The notes below the pieces were generated by a model. It had not been told where the DNA came from and did not search any database. It saw only the letters and a list, made by a program, of their open reading frames with translations. 64,000 bases of DNA. Origin: an uncultured Lachnospiraceae bacterium. Its GTDB lineage: Bacteria; Bacillota; Clostridia; Lachnospirales; Lachnospiraceae. Position 1 is the stretch's first letter, and every line of letters starts with the position of its first letter. The DNA lies in NCBI GenBank assembly GCA_937891165.1, contig CALAEX010000100.1, positions 16,731 through 80,730 on the forward strand, read 5' to 3'. A program made the translations under genes and the position numbers. Positions 17,375-26,977 of this stretch are shown here, one piece after another.

Positions 17375-17566
17375 AAAAATTTATAGTGATGTGGATGTTA
17401 TTATATGACGAAGCTTGGTATTGACGACCCGTCCACATCTAGTGGCTACTATAAAATCGGAAGTACGCTAATACAAAAAAGAAATTATTGAGCAGATTAC
17501 TTATATACAGACAGTATATTCCTTATTTAAGGCAGCGATCTTATTTAGCTTCGCTGCCTTTCTTTA
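17375..17566 (+). ncRNA. Structured RNA ending in a terminator
   Basis: No ORF with a ribosome site. TTTATAGT pairs with ACTATAAA and GATGTGGA with TCCACATC, making one long two-part helix (17382-17455) around a 40-nt apical part. A strong terminator follows: GGCAGCGA with TCGCTGCC and then TTTCTTT (17530-17566). It could be a small RNA or an attenuating leader of the 17620 gene. Confidence 0.45.
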
Positions 17567-17619
17567 TACGTTTAGTGATACAAAATATTAATTATTTAGA
17601 AAGGATTTTAATAAAATCT

Positions 17620-17898
17620 ATGAGTGAAAGAATTATTAAACCTGGTGACATTGTACGTCATTTTAAACGTCAGTGGTGTAATCCTGCTGAATTGACAAAT
17701 AAAAAATATTTGTATAAAGTAATTGGCGAAGCTATACATACTGAAACTGAAGAGAAATTAATCTGTTATCAGGCGTTATATGGTGATCATCAGATTTATT
17801 GCCGACCGAAGGAAATGTTTATGTCTGAGGTTGACCGTGAAAAATATCCAGACTGTACACAGAAGTATCGTTTGGAAGTAGTTCATTCTATAGAATAA
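17620..17898 (+). CDS. DUF1653 family protein, 92 aa
   Basis: ATG 17620 with AAAGGATT upstream; an earlier GTG would run through the terminator and is rejected. The order [33 protein letters not shown] and [17 protein letters not shown] matches DUF1653, a small beta-barrel family with conserved H-T-E-T-E and R-P-x-x-M-F blocks. The function of the family is unknown. Monocistronic or co-transcribed with the 17976 gene. Confidence 0.8.
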   Translation: MSERIIKPGDIVRHFKRQWCNPAELTNKKYLYKVIGEAIHTETEEKLICYQALYGDHQIYCRPKEMFMSEVDREKYPDCTQKYRLEVVHSIE

Positions 17899-17975
17899 GT
17901 ATATTTTTTAAGGAAGTTGAATACACTTTTCTAAATCCATAGGGAAAAATAGATGAGAAAGGTGGTTTATATAAA

Positions 17976-18353
17976 ATGGCTTTAATCAGTGCAGAAAGAT
18001 TACATCGTTGGAAATGTGTTTATTGTGGATCAAAAGATAAAAATATTGTTGCATTAAATGCACGAATTCGCGAGGAAGATATGAATGTGGTAGAACCACA
18101 TGAATATGAAAAAGGTGTTAAACCTGCAGTGAAGATTGTAACTTGTTCGCAATGTGGTCATACCATGATATTTGGTCATTCTGCATTTGCAGTAGCAAGT
18201 GCACTTTCACAGTTTAAAGATTTTTCATTCGCTAAAAGTGAAGAATTTGTTAAACAGGCTCACGATATGAATCACATAGATCCAAAATGTAATCCACATA
18301 ATGAAGAAAGAATTAAAAACTTAATTAAAGATAAGTTTAAACCAATAAGATAA
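17976..18353 (+). CDS. Zinc-ribbon protein, 125 aa
   Basis: ATG after GAAAGGTGG. Two cysteine pairs, CVYCGS (about residues 15-20) and CSQCGH (about 57-62), make a likely four-cysteine zinc ribbon that spans the first half. The second half is helical and charged. Nucleic-acid or protein binding is the usual role of such ribbons, but no family is recognised. Confidence 0.7.
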   Translation: MALISAERLHRWKCVYCGSKDKNIVALNARIREEDMNVVEPHEYEKGVKPAVKIVTCSQCGHTMIFGHSAFAVASALSQFKDFSFAKSEEFVKQAHDMNHIDPKCNPHNEERIKNLIKDKFKPIR

Positions 18354-18433
18354 GATACCTAACGATAAATGAAGGTTGAGAATATTCAGATTTTTTATTA
18401 ACTATATGAAATGAAAAGGTAGGTTATAAAAAA

Positions 18434-19192
18434 TTGGATATTAATGGTTTGATAAATGATGAAAGTACTTTCTTATCACAGGTTCCTGTGGCTTTAATAG
18501 AAGAAAATATTTTAACTCAATTTAGTAATCCATTTAATTTTAGATTGGATTACGTTGCTGAATTTATATCTTCATATAAATACTCTTTGGAGTTTATTGA
18601 AGATGATGATGAACTGGCAGAGCTTAATGCAAGGCATGATGAATTCATTGATTTCATGGTAGAAGTTCTCCAGAAAAAATTAGGTTTAGGAATTAATGAT
18701 TTAAAAGAAATGAGTTTTGAAGAACAGGAAGATTTAATTCATTTCACATATCGTTTCTTTATTATCAATATGAAGACAAATTTCTTCAATGTGTTCTTAA
18801 ACTATATTAATGAAAATAAAGAAGCATTAATTGAAAATGCTGTTAGAAGAAAAGATATTACATCACAGGCATTCCGTAGAGAAGTGACGGAAGAAGATGC
18901 AATTATCTTAGCGAACCTGTCTGATATTATGAATTATATTATGGCAGAAAATACATTACTTGTAGATGATTTTTTACGACTTTGTGAAGGAGAATCTCCA
19001 TCTACAGAACTCACTTTAGTAAGTGAATACTTTGAGGACTTTATTCTTACAGGAAATTTTATTCAAAACTATGTAAGAATGCTACGAATCCCTATGAAGA
19101 TTCAAATCGAAGGAAATATTAGAAATATGATTTTGAAAAAATACAGGGAAGAAAACCCTATTATGGTAGAAGAAGAAAACGAGAATTTATAG
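18434..19192 (+). CDS. Unknown acidic helical protein, 252 aa, TTG start
   Basis: The frame opens at TTG 18434 with AAAGGTAGG about 12 nt upstream, and no ATG fits. Strongly acidic and helical. It sits directly upstream of the SSB-like gene, which has its own promoter-like motif, so a replication link is only suggested. No family recognised. Confidence 0.65.
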   Translation: MDINGLINDESTFLSQVPVALIEENILTQFSNPFNFRLDYVAEFISSYKYSLEFIEDDDELAELNARHDEFIDFMVEVLQKKLGLGINDLKEMSFEEQEDLIHFTYRFFIINMKTNFFNVFLNYINENKEALIENAVRRKDITSQAFRREVTEEDAIILANLSDIMNYIMAENTLLVDDFLRLCEGESPSTELTLVSEYFEDFILTGNFIQNYVRMLRIPMKIQIEGNIRNMILKKYREENPIMVEEENENL

Positions 19193-19200
19193 AATAATCG

Positions 19201-19209
19201 TATATTATT
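19201..19209 (+). promoter_or_regulatory. Class A promoter-like motif TATATTATT
   Basis: 43 nt before the ATG of the SSB-like gene and just after the stop of the 18434 gene. Confidence 0.5.
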
Positions 19210-19243
19210 TTTCTGACTATAAAATAGAAAGGAACGAACCAAC

Positions 19244-20044
19244 ATGTGGGGAACAAGTCAAAATGGAAACAGAATGAACCGTAATGAAGTTAATGTGAAT
19301 ACAAGAGTAAAGACATTTACATCCGATACATCATCACTTGGCTTAGCATTATGGAATAATAACTTTAGTATTACAATCAGCCCAGCAATTGGAGCTGATG
19401 GTAATGGTATTATGCAGTATGACCAGGCAAGAAATGGAAAAACTGCATTAACCTTAGAAGCAGTATCTGCATTATTGGCAGAGTATGACCAGAAAATAAA
19501 ACCTATTTATGAAAAGGTACTTTCCGGAGAAGAAGTGTGCCCGGATATTAAGAATGCTACCATTAAAACAGGTAGAGCACCAAAGGAAAATATGATTGGT
19601 TTTGAAATGACTCCTTCATCTGGAGATGAAATTGAACCGGATTTATATTTTGTATTATACGGTGCAGTGGATGAAAATAACACATCCAATCCAGCAGCCA
19701 CATTCAAACACAAGTTTGCAAAACGAGAAGTATTTGAAGATTATAACCCATTAACCGGTGTTGCAAAAGTTACACGAGTAAATGCTGACTTTGCATCTTT
19801 CCTTAAGATTATTGGAGCAACAGAAGAGATGTTACCATTCCAGGATCATTTCAGAAGATACAATTCTGAAAAGAGTAAGAACGCATCTAATAATGCTACC
19901 CAAAATACCTATCAGGGAAATACAGCAGGAGTTGGTGGAATGAATTTTGCATCATCACCAAGTTATGGAGCAGCAAATGCCTTTAGTGGTGTTGGAATGT
20001 TTGGTGGGGCTTTAAATGATGAAAGTCCTTTACCATTTAATTAA
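19244..20044 (+). CDS. Probable single-stranded-DNA-binding protein
   Basis: 266 residues. A mixed beta-strand body (about 1-205) is followed by a linker rich in N, G, S and A, and an acidic tip ending NDESPLPFN. That layout resembles the C-terminal tail with which SSB proteins recruit partners. The OB fold cannot be proven by eye. Location in the replication-type block and strong ribosome site (AGAAAGGA) fit an abundant DNA-binding protein. Confidence 0.5.
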   Translation: MWGTSQNGNRMNRNEVNVNTRVKTFTSDTSSLGLALWNNNFSITISPAIGADGNGIMQYDQARNGKTALTLEAVSALLAEYDQKIKPIYEKVLSGEEVCPDIKNATIKTGRAPKENMIGFEMTPSSGDEIEPDLYFVLYGAVDENNTSNPAATFKHKFAKREVFEDYNPLTGVAKVTRVNADFASFLKIIGATEEMLPFQDHFRRYNSEKSKNASNNATQNTYQGNTAGVGGMNFASSPSYGAANAFSGVGMFGGALNDESPLPFN

Positions 20045-20052
20045 ACATATGG

Positions 20053-20086
20053 GAACTAGACAGACAATTCTGTCTAGTTCTTTTTT
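20053..20086 (+). terminator. Hairpin terminator
   Basis: GAACTAGACAGA pairs with TCTGTCTAGTTC and is followed by six T residues. Confidence 0.75.
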
Positions 20087-20108
20087 ATTTGAAACGAGGT
20101 GACGATTT

Positions 20109-20834
20109 ATGATAGAGGCATCAAAAGACCCAGAAATTAACAATATAAGATTTCGAGCTAGTGGCACGATATTCCAAAATTCCGAATGTGTTTTTGTAGA
20201 GTATAACGACTGTATACAAATACCTTGGTTTACGTTTCTTACTTTTTTTGTAAAAAATGAAACTATGCAGGAATATTTTGATATTGAATATATGAAACAC
20301 CTATCTATTCCAGCACTTATGGATTATTATATGAATCGTGAACATATTAACCCACTCATTGATTTGATAAAAGATGAAAGTAAGGTAGATGTATCTAAAT
20401 TGGACGATTTCTTATATGACCAAATTGAATCTAATGAAATATTTTTCTCTCAATCCTCAGGAACACAGATAATTCCTATTGTAAATAATTTACTCAAGAC
20501 TGAATTAGTTAAAAGGGTAGTTGTTTATTATCCACATGATTGTGAATTTGTGCGAAAAGATATTGAAGATAAGTTCCTTGGCAAAGCTGAATTTAAGTTT
20601 GGAAATATTGAAGATGTGTTAAGAGAAGTTCCACAAGATACAACATATATATTTTCAGATGCTACTAATGTATTATTATTAGAGGAATTAGGAAAATTAG
20701 ATTTCTCAGCATTTCTTCTTCCAAATAATTATAAGTATAACTTTGTAGATGACAATAGAGAAGAGTTTGTTGTAAATATGAAATACTTAGAAGAAAAATA
20801 TACCTTTAAATGGGCGAGGTATAATTTAAGTTAG
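20109..20834 (+). CDS. Unknown phage protein, 241 aa
   Basis: ATG behind GAGGTG. Mixed alpha-beta; segments LVKRVVVYYPHDCEF and TTYIFSDATNVLLLEELG look like two parallel beta-alpha units. No catalytic motif recognised. Between the SSB-like and chaperonin genes. Confidence 0.65.
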   Translation: MIEASKDPEINNIRFRASGTIFQNSECVFVEYNDCIQIPWFTFLTFFVKNETMQEYFDIEYMKHLSIPALMDYYMNREHINPLIDLIKDESKVDVSKLDDFLYDQIESNEIFFSQSSGTQIIPIVNNLLKTELVKRVVVYYPHDCEFVRKDIEDKFLGKAEFKFGNIEDVLREVPQDTTYIFSDATNVLLLEELGKLDFSAFLLPNNYKYNFVDDNREEFVVNMKYLEEKYTFKWARYNLS

Positions 20835-20855
20835 AGGATTTATGAAAAAGTAAAT

Positions 20856-20954
20856 ATGGTTTTAATTATTTTATGTATTATATATTTAATACATATTCAT
20901 TTTGAAATGGAAGAAGAAACACGCTATAGATGTTTTGAAGGTATAATGGATTGA
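20856..20954 (+). CDS. Possible 32-residue membrane peptide
   Basis: MVLIILCIIYLIHIHFEMEE forms a hydrophobic helix followed by an acidic, charged tail. No convincing ribosome site, but it fills an otherwise empty 178-nt gap. Confidence 0.3.
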   Translation: MVLIILCIIYLIHIHFEMEEETRYRCFEGIMD

Positions 20955-21012
20955 TTTTGATGTATCTTCAAACACCACTATAACAAAAAATAACCTTAAG
21001 GAGGTATTTAAA

Positions 21013-23088
21013 ATGTCTAAAAAACAACCAAAGACATTTGTTGAAACGGTGACAGCACAAACACCGGAGATCAATGTAATTCCTAAAGATGTGATGGATA
21101 AAAGAGTATCTGAGGTATTTGAGCAGATTTCTAATACATTACAGAAATCTTTAGGACCGCTTGGGGCTCATGCAATTATTTCACAGCCACCAAGTTATCA
21201 TGTAACCAAAGATGGTTTTACGATTATGAAAAATATCAGATATAATTCTGAATATGGATATGTAGATCAGGTTATTTCCGGAATGATTGCCGATATTTGC
21301 GGAAGATTGAATTATGCAGTTGGTGATGGAACTACATCTGCAGTTGTATCCGCAAATGCTGTGTATCAGCAGTTTGAAAAAGAATCCGACACGATCAAAA
21401 AATTATTCTTACTACCAAGAAATATTATTAGTCGCTTAAAAGCGGTAACAGAAAGAATTATTGAGGAGTTAGAAAAATCAGCAATTCAAATCAATAATCT
21501 GGATGAAGATACTATGTGTGAATATATTAGAAAAGTAGTATATGTATCTTCTAATGCAGATCAAGAAATGACAGATGTCATTGTAGATTTGTATAGAAAA
21601 ATTGGTTATCCTGCAATTAATGTAGTGAAAGCTGCAGATGGAGTGACTAAAGGTAAAGTAATTGAAGGGTTTATGTTCCATTCTAAATTGATGGATAAAC
21701 TCTATATTAATAATGATAACAACTCTCAGGTTGGACAGCATTTCGATGTTATTGTATTCGACCATAAAGTTAGACTGGATGTATATAATAACTTTATTAA
21801 ACCTTTGGCATTTTGTAGTAAGGTTCGTGGTAGAAAATTGGTTTGTATTGCACCGATGTATGATGAAGTTGCATTGCAAGGAGATATCGCCAATGACCTA
21901 AATGCAGAGTTCAGACAAACCAAAGATATTTCTCTTATTCTTATGGGATATCGTATGGGAACCGACCATGAAAAGAAACGTGTGAATGATTTATGTATGC
22001 TTCTTAATACACCAATTATCACACAGGGGTTGGAAACGGAACTTCTTAGGAAATATGATGCTATGTTTACGACAGGAAATCAGCAGGTATCTGTATTTGA
22101 TATTTTAAACTATATTAATTTAGATTACAGATATATTCCGGGTCTTGTAGTATCAAAAGCAGATGGCGGATTCTCTGAAGGAGATGTTAGTGATCTCGAT
22201 AAAGATGAAAAAGATTTCGTCTTCAGAGTAGGTCATTGTGATGAAGCTGAACTTTATACAGACAGAGATTCTATCTTCAGAGGATTTCATTATAATGAAG
22301 CCCTTTATGAAAAATATCTTTATGATGCAAAACACCATATGGATACTGCCATCGAAAAGTATAAAAATTTGGCTACATTTAATTTTGAAGTAGACAATAC
22401 CAAGAAACGTTATCAGGCTCTTAAATTGAAAATGGGACAAATCGAGGTAGGTTCCAAAACTCAGTTTAGCCAGGATTTTTTGAAAGATGCTATGGATGAT
22501 GCCGTAAAAGCTGCAGAAAGTGCATACTCTAATGGTGTTATTAATGGATGTCATGTATCCTTAATGAGTGTTATTAGAAGACTTCATTTGGACCCCAACA
22601 ATTCTGATATTGATAAATATTTACTTAGAGCATTATTCTATGCTTTTAGAAAAGTAAGATTTGCAGTATTAGAAAATGGATTTAGGGATAGTAACTGTGG
22701 TCTTTATTCCTTAGCAAGAACTGACGATATCGATGGATTCCTTAAGAATTTTAACTATACTATCGGTACAAAACTTGGTGTCGATGTATTTTTCGATAAA
22801 CAGGTTATCGATAAAGTTTCCGGTTTTACAGAATATGTGATTGGTAAGTATTCTTATAAAGGAGGGGATATTTCTATCTTCACTTTAATTAATGAATTTG
22901 AACTTTACACAGATTCTGTACTTGACCTTGATATGGAAGCATCTGCAGATAGACCAGTGTTTAAATTCAGTAATACTGTAATTAACTCTACTGCAACAGA
23001 TAGAGAAATCCTGATTGCAACTTCAGATTTAGTTGGTTTATTGACCACAGGAAATCAGTTAGTTGTAACAGCAGGAAATCATTATTAA
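21013..23088 (+). CDS. GroEL-like chaperonin, 691 aa
   Basis: Chaperonin ATP-site motifs are present: KSLGPLG (46-52), VTKDGFTIMKNI (64-75) and AVGDGTTSAVV (102-112). The family forms double-ring ATPases that fold proteins. Bacterial GroEL is about 545 residues, so this one is roughly 150 longer; the extra length seems spread through the apical and C-terminal parts. The GGM-repeat tail of GroEL is absent. Phage-encoded chaperonins are known from large phages such as EL and OBP. No GroES-like gene is visible here. Good AAGGAGG site. Confidence 0.88.
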   Translation: MSKKQPKTFVETVTAQTPEINVIPKDVMDKRVSEVFEQISNTLQKSLGPLGAHAIISQPPSYHVTKDGFTIMKNIRYNSEYGYVDQVISGMIADICGRLNYAVGDGTTSAVVSANAVYQQFEKESDTIKKLFLLPRNIISRLKAVTERIIEELEKSAIQINNLDEDTMCEYIRKVVYVSSNADQEMTDVIVDLYRKIGYPAINVVKAADGVTKGKVIEGFMFHSKLMDKLYINNDNNSQVGQHFDVIVFDHKVRLDVYNNFIKPLAFCSKVRGRKLVCIAPMYDEVALQGDIANDLNAEFRQTKDISLILMGYRMGTDHEKKRVNDLCMLLNTPIITQGLETELLRKYDAMFTTGNQQVSVFDILNYINLDYRYIPGLVVSKADGGFSEGDVSDLDKDEKDFVFRVGHCDEAELYTDRDSIFRGFHYNEALYEKYLYDAKHHMDTAIEKYKNLATFNFEVDNTKKRYQALKLKMGQIEVGSKTQFSQDFLKDAMDDAVKAAESAYSNGVINGCHVSLMSVIRRLHLDPNNSDIDKYLLRALFYAFRKVRFAVLENGFRDSNCGLYSLARTDDIDGFLKNFNYTIGTKLGVDVFFDKQVIDKVSGFTEYVIGKYSYKGGDISIFTLINEFELYTDSVLDLDMEASADRPVFKFSNTVINSTATDREILIATSDLVGLLTTGNQLVVTAGNHY

Positions 23089-23105
23089 GAAAAAGGTAAA
23101 TAATT

Positions 23106-23963
23106 ATGGACAAAAATTTACTTAATGTGGATAACCCAAATTACCAAACTTTAAGTGATTTTTTAGTTCATCCTTTTGGAGTACCCGTGACAGATTTAGA
23201 TGATAAGTATATAGACTCTTATCGAAAATACAAAGCATTGATATCTGTCGCTGGGTACTCTGTTTTAGATGATGACTATTATATTCACATAAAGATTCCA
23301 TCTGAATCCAGTCCAGGAAAATTTTATGATGTGGTAATTCAATTTATTCCGAAATCAAAAACTATGACATTAGAACACATGCTGGATAATTACGTTATTC
23401 AATTCTTCTCTAATAGTCCTAGTTTCATTTATAAATATGCTGCATTATATAGAATTCATGGATATATGATAGATGCATTACAGGAAAAATTAGATCCTGA
23501 TTATAAAGATAAATTACCAGAGAAATCAAATGCTAAAATGGAACTTAATTGTGATAAGTCTATTTATTTAGCATGTAAATTTATCTTAGAAAATAGATAT
23601 AAATATATGTCGAAAACAGCAATTCGTTTTGCTGGTACTGGGAAAATTCCATTTCGAAAATTAGTAGAAAATATTATCACAAATAAAGAATCACTTGCTC
23701 AGACGGCATATGATATTGAACAACAAGCTGTGAAAGAAGGGAAAATCGATAAGAAAAAAATCGAAAAGACAGTAGGACGGTTAATTAGTGATAAACCGGG
23801 TATTGGTATTAAAGCTAAGAAAAGACATACTGATAGTACGTTTAGTGATACTAGACAACGCAGTACCATAGTGAAGAAGAAAACATCTTCTACATCTACA
23901 TCAGGAAAGTCCACTACTGTGAAAGCGAAAAAGAGAGCAAGTACATCTACGAGAAAAAAGTGA
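23106..23963 (+). CDS. Unknown protein with basic disordered tail, 285 aa
   Basis: 17 nt after the chaperonin, so probably one operon. Residues 1-235 look folded. The last 50 are K-, S- and T-rich (KKRHTDSTFSDTRQRST, then KKKTSSTSTSGKSTT), resembling a nucleic-acid-binding tail. No family recognised. Confidence 0.7.
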   Translation: MDKNLLNVDNPNYQTLSDFLVHPFGVPVTDLDDKYIDSYRKYKALISVAGYSVLDDDYYIHIKIPSESSPGKFYDVVIQFIPKSKTMTLEHMLDNYVIQFFSNSPSFIYKYAALYRIHGYMIDALQEKLDPDYKDKLPEKSNAKMELNCDKSIYLACKFILENRYKYMSKTAIRFAGTGKIPFRKLVENIITNKESLAQTAYDIEQQAVKEGKIDKKKIEKTVGRLISDKPGIGIKAKKRHTDSTFSDTRQRSTIVKKKTSSTSTSGKSTTVKAKKRASTSTRKK

Positions 23964-23980
23964 TTTTTTCGCTTTAGAAA

Positions 23981-23989
23981 TATATTATT
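23981..23989 (+). promoter_or_regulatory. Class A promoter-like motif TATATTATT
   Basis: 52 nt before the ATG of the intron-containing gene, followed by TATTTGGAAG. Confidence 0.5.
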
Positions 23990-24032
23990 TATTTGGAAGT
24001 GGATAAATATAAAATGAAAGGAGAATTTACCC

Positions 24033-26508
24033 ATGGGACGACGAAAGAAAAGTGATATTGCTGTGGAGTTACAGCAATCGCTTGAATACGACGATGGTTC
24101 TATACCGAAAAAAGAGGTAATTGATAAGTCAACTTTAAAAGCACCTATCAATATGTGGAAACCAAAATCTAAATACGACTTGTATATCACCCCAGATGTT
24201 CAAGAATGTACTATCGAGTTCGATAGACTCTTTGGGGTTGCTAAACTCAGTTGTTATAATAAGTTTGCAGTGAAAAAAGACTCATACTCAAACCAATTAC
24301 CAACGATATGCAAGTATATCAATTTCTTTATTCATGAGTATGATACAGAAAAGGAATTGATAATGATATACCTAAACATCAAAGCATCGATCGATAATAT
24401 CGAAGAAAGATTACCTATTGGTACTGGTGATTACTTCGAAGGAGAACAGGATTATGATAAGTTCATTGATTATGTTTACGAAATGATGTTTACACCAACG
24501 ATTATTGAGAAAATTCATAGATTAGTTGAAGATAATTATTTGGATGATATTGAATCTGATGACGGTTCTAAGAAATATGCTACAAAAGAGAAGAAACATC
24601 TGGAGTCATTAGAGTTTACAAATGAACATATTAAAACTCTTCTTAAGATTAGTTTTGGTATTAAAATGATGACACCAGTTGTATTTCATTATATTGGAAA
24701 GAATAAGATTATCGTGAACAAAACGACATCTCATCTTTTTAGAGCATTCAAGGAATTATTCAATATTTTCAGTGATACATGTAATATGTATAACAAACTT
24801 TTCGTGTACGTTAACTGTTTTGGCGTACAAAATTCAGTAATGAATTAAAGTAAAACTTCCTTAATTGCTGGAAACTCTTTCATTAGACAATCAGCAGCGA
24901 AGCTCTTTTAGAGAACGTTCAACGACTATCGAAAGGATAACTTAATAAAATAAGTGAGTAACCAAGTAGAGTAGGGAAACCGAAATAGGAAGCTCCTTAT
25001 AGTTTATAATGAATTATAAGGATGAAGATATAGTCTGAACTATGTAGGAATACATAGATTAACAACAAAGCAAAACGAAAGTTATGGAGAATAAATCTAA
25101 CAATGAAAGGATGTATTCTCAAAGAGAAATCCTTGGGACTGACGAATACTCCGTAATTCATAAGTTTACAAGAGTTGTTCTTATTAGCGAGAATATCGTT
25201 AAGTTTAAATTCAATGAAAATTGGAATAAAGAAACTAAGAAATACAAAGAGAACATAACTGGGTTGATAGATGATAGGCTCAGTATAAACCACTTTAATT
25301 GCTGGGACGAGTTTATATGATGTTGGTACCAAAGCGTAATAATTCAGCATCAGAACCAATCAGCAGCGAAGCTCTTAACGGAGAACGTTCAACGACTATC
25401 GAAAAGATATAACTATTAGTTTAGTTATAGAACTTAGTAGAGTAGGATTAATTTCCGAAACGGGTGGCAATCATATTTTGTAACGAAGTATGTATTGAAG
25501 ATATAGTCTGCTAGTCAAATAGAGTTATCAAAACGATTAGTAACATGGTCGCAAAACATAGTAATATGTTGGAAAAACCTCTTTAATTGCTGGAATACTT
25601 TCATTAGTTAATCAGCAGCGAAGACTCTTTATAAAGAGTAACGTTCAACGACTATCGAAAAGATATAGCTATTAATTTAGTTATAGAACTTAGTAGAGTA
25701 GGGAAACCGAAACGGGAGGCTCCATAGATTTTATAATGAAGTTTATGGATGGTGATATAGTCTGGACTTTATAGGAATATGAAGAAACCGCATAAAATAT
25801 CAATTGATGTATTTCATTAAAGAACAACAGTCAAAAGGATTTACAGAATTAACATATGCAAGAAATGCTGACGGTTTGTCAGGAGTCGATAAAATGGAAA
25901 TGCAGATGGAGAAACTTGATGAAGGTGCATTAATCATTGCAAAAGAGTCTGTTAATAACGAAGTTGAAAGATTAATAAAAGAGTATGGATTTGAAATTTC
26001 GGATGAAGAACTTGATTATTATGTAAAGAACTTCAATATTCAGCCTTTACATCAGCAGTTGATTTCATCCTTCTTTGCAAGTTATCTTGGAAGTTATCGA
26101 AACACACTTGGAATTACTCGTGTGAATTTTATTAGGCTTGCATTGTTACTTAAGAAACGCATTTTACGAGATGCTGGATTTGACAATCCGAATGTATATA
26201 CCAACAGAGTTTCACTTCCATATATTCTGACTGGTAATATCAAAGAGAAAATCAATACCAGATTGATTCGTAATGCAAAGTTCAAAGAAGATTGTCAAGA
26301 ATCTTATATTATTGATGATTTGATTAATCATAAGTATAAGTACTTGGAAGAGATTGACAAAGAGGCAGTCATGTCAATCTTATCTACAATTAATAACACG
26401 GTATTTACATATTGCTGTTATGAACGTCCTGATTTATTGGGGACTGAAATTAACTTAGAGAAGAATTCTTTAACAGATCAGTTAGGATTCTACTTAAGAA
26501 CGATTTAA
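24033..26508 (+). CDS. Unknown protein encoded by four exons split by three group I introns
   Basis: Reconstructed exons: 24033-24812, 25078-25265, 25523-25538 (16 nt) and 25807-26508, giving 561 codons in one frame. At each 5' site the exon ends in UU that pairs with GG of an internal guide (TGTACGTT/GGCGTACA, ACTGGGTT/GGCTCAGT, CGATT/GGTCG). Each intron ends in G. The joined sequence reads FVYV-KVMENK at the first junction and ENITG-LVIKTI-MYFIKE across the micro-exon. The protein is charged and helical; no known domain is seen, so I assign no function. Intron invasion of a phage gene usually targets conserved, essential genes. Confidence 0.75.
24813..25077 (+). other. Group I intron 1 of the 24033 gene
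   Basis: P1 is TGTACGTT with GGCGTACA. P4 uses AATTGCTGG and AATCAGCAGC. P7 is GACTAT with ATAGTC around a CGAAAGG/AAGTAGAGTAGGG core. A P9 hairpin and a terminal G close it. 265 nt, no endonuclease ORF. Confidence 0.85.
25266..25522 (+). other. Group I intron 2 of the 24033 gene
   Basis: Same core as intron 1 with an enlarged P5 region. P1 is ACTGGGTT with GGCTCAGT. 257 nt, ends in G before the micro-exon. No ORF. Confidence 0.8.
25539..25806 (+). other. Group I intron 3 of the 24033 gene
   Basis: P1 is CGATT with GGTCG, a short P2 hairpin follows, then the shared core with P7 GACTAT/ATAGTC. 268 nt, ends ATTG before ATGTATTTC. No ORF. Confidence 0.8.
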
Positions 26509-26516
26509 AAAATAAG

Positions 26517-26558
26517 GATATTCACATGGATGTAGGTGGTTACGTTCATGTGAATATC
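26517..26558 (+). terminator. Hairpin, possible terminator
   Basis: GATATTCACATG pairs perfectly with CATGTGAATATC around an 18-nt loop, between two plus-strand genes. It lacks a T run, so an RNA-processing or pause role is equally possible. Confidence 0.4.
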
Positions 26559-26582
26559 AAATAGTGTGAGGTGAAATAAATT

Positions 26583-26957
26583 ATGTTTTTTAAAAAGAAA
26601 AAAGTGAAAAAAGAAAGAGGATACCTATTGGTAGCCATTTATGAACCAAATAAAGTAACTGGTGGTGGATTAATAAATTATATCTTTAATAGAGATATTG
26701 AGGAGTTTGAAAAACGAAAAACATACATTCCTCAGTATTCGGATTTCTTTGAGAAATTAGAAGATATTCAGGAAATTATCTGCAATAATAGAATGTATAA
26801 AAGATTTCTTGGAAAACCAACTGCTCAGATATTTTATGTGAAAACTACTATCGAAGAGACTGATAGTGAATTAGTACCGAAGATGACATATCAGAGATTA
26901 TTCTATGTTCCATCAAGAATGCAGCTTGCTATTTGGGAACCACAAAACGATGAATAA
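26583..26957 (+). CDS. Unknown small protein, 124 aa
   Basis: ATG after GAGGTG. A basic N-terminus (MFFKKKKVKKERG) leads into a mixed fold with no recognised motif. 20 nt upstream of the membrane DHFR gene, likely co-transcribed. Confidence 0.65.
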   Translation: MFFKKKKVKKERGYLLVAIYEPNKVTGGGLINYIFNRDIEEFEKRKTYIPQYSDFFEKLEDIQEIICNNRMYKRFLGKPTAQIFYVKTTIEETDSELVPKMTYQRLFYVPSRMQLAIWEPQNDE

Positions 26958-26977
26958 ATGAAAGAGAGAATAGACTT

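Noticed and set aside
21478..22554. Several minus-strand frames inside the chaperonin gene
   Set aside because: Shadows of a strongly supported 691-codon gene; no ribosome sites.
24813..25806. Homing endonuclease gene in the introns
   Set aside because: The only sizeable frame there, 25084-25320, is mostly exon 2 of the host gene and has no LAGLIDADG, GIY-YIG or HNH motif.
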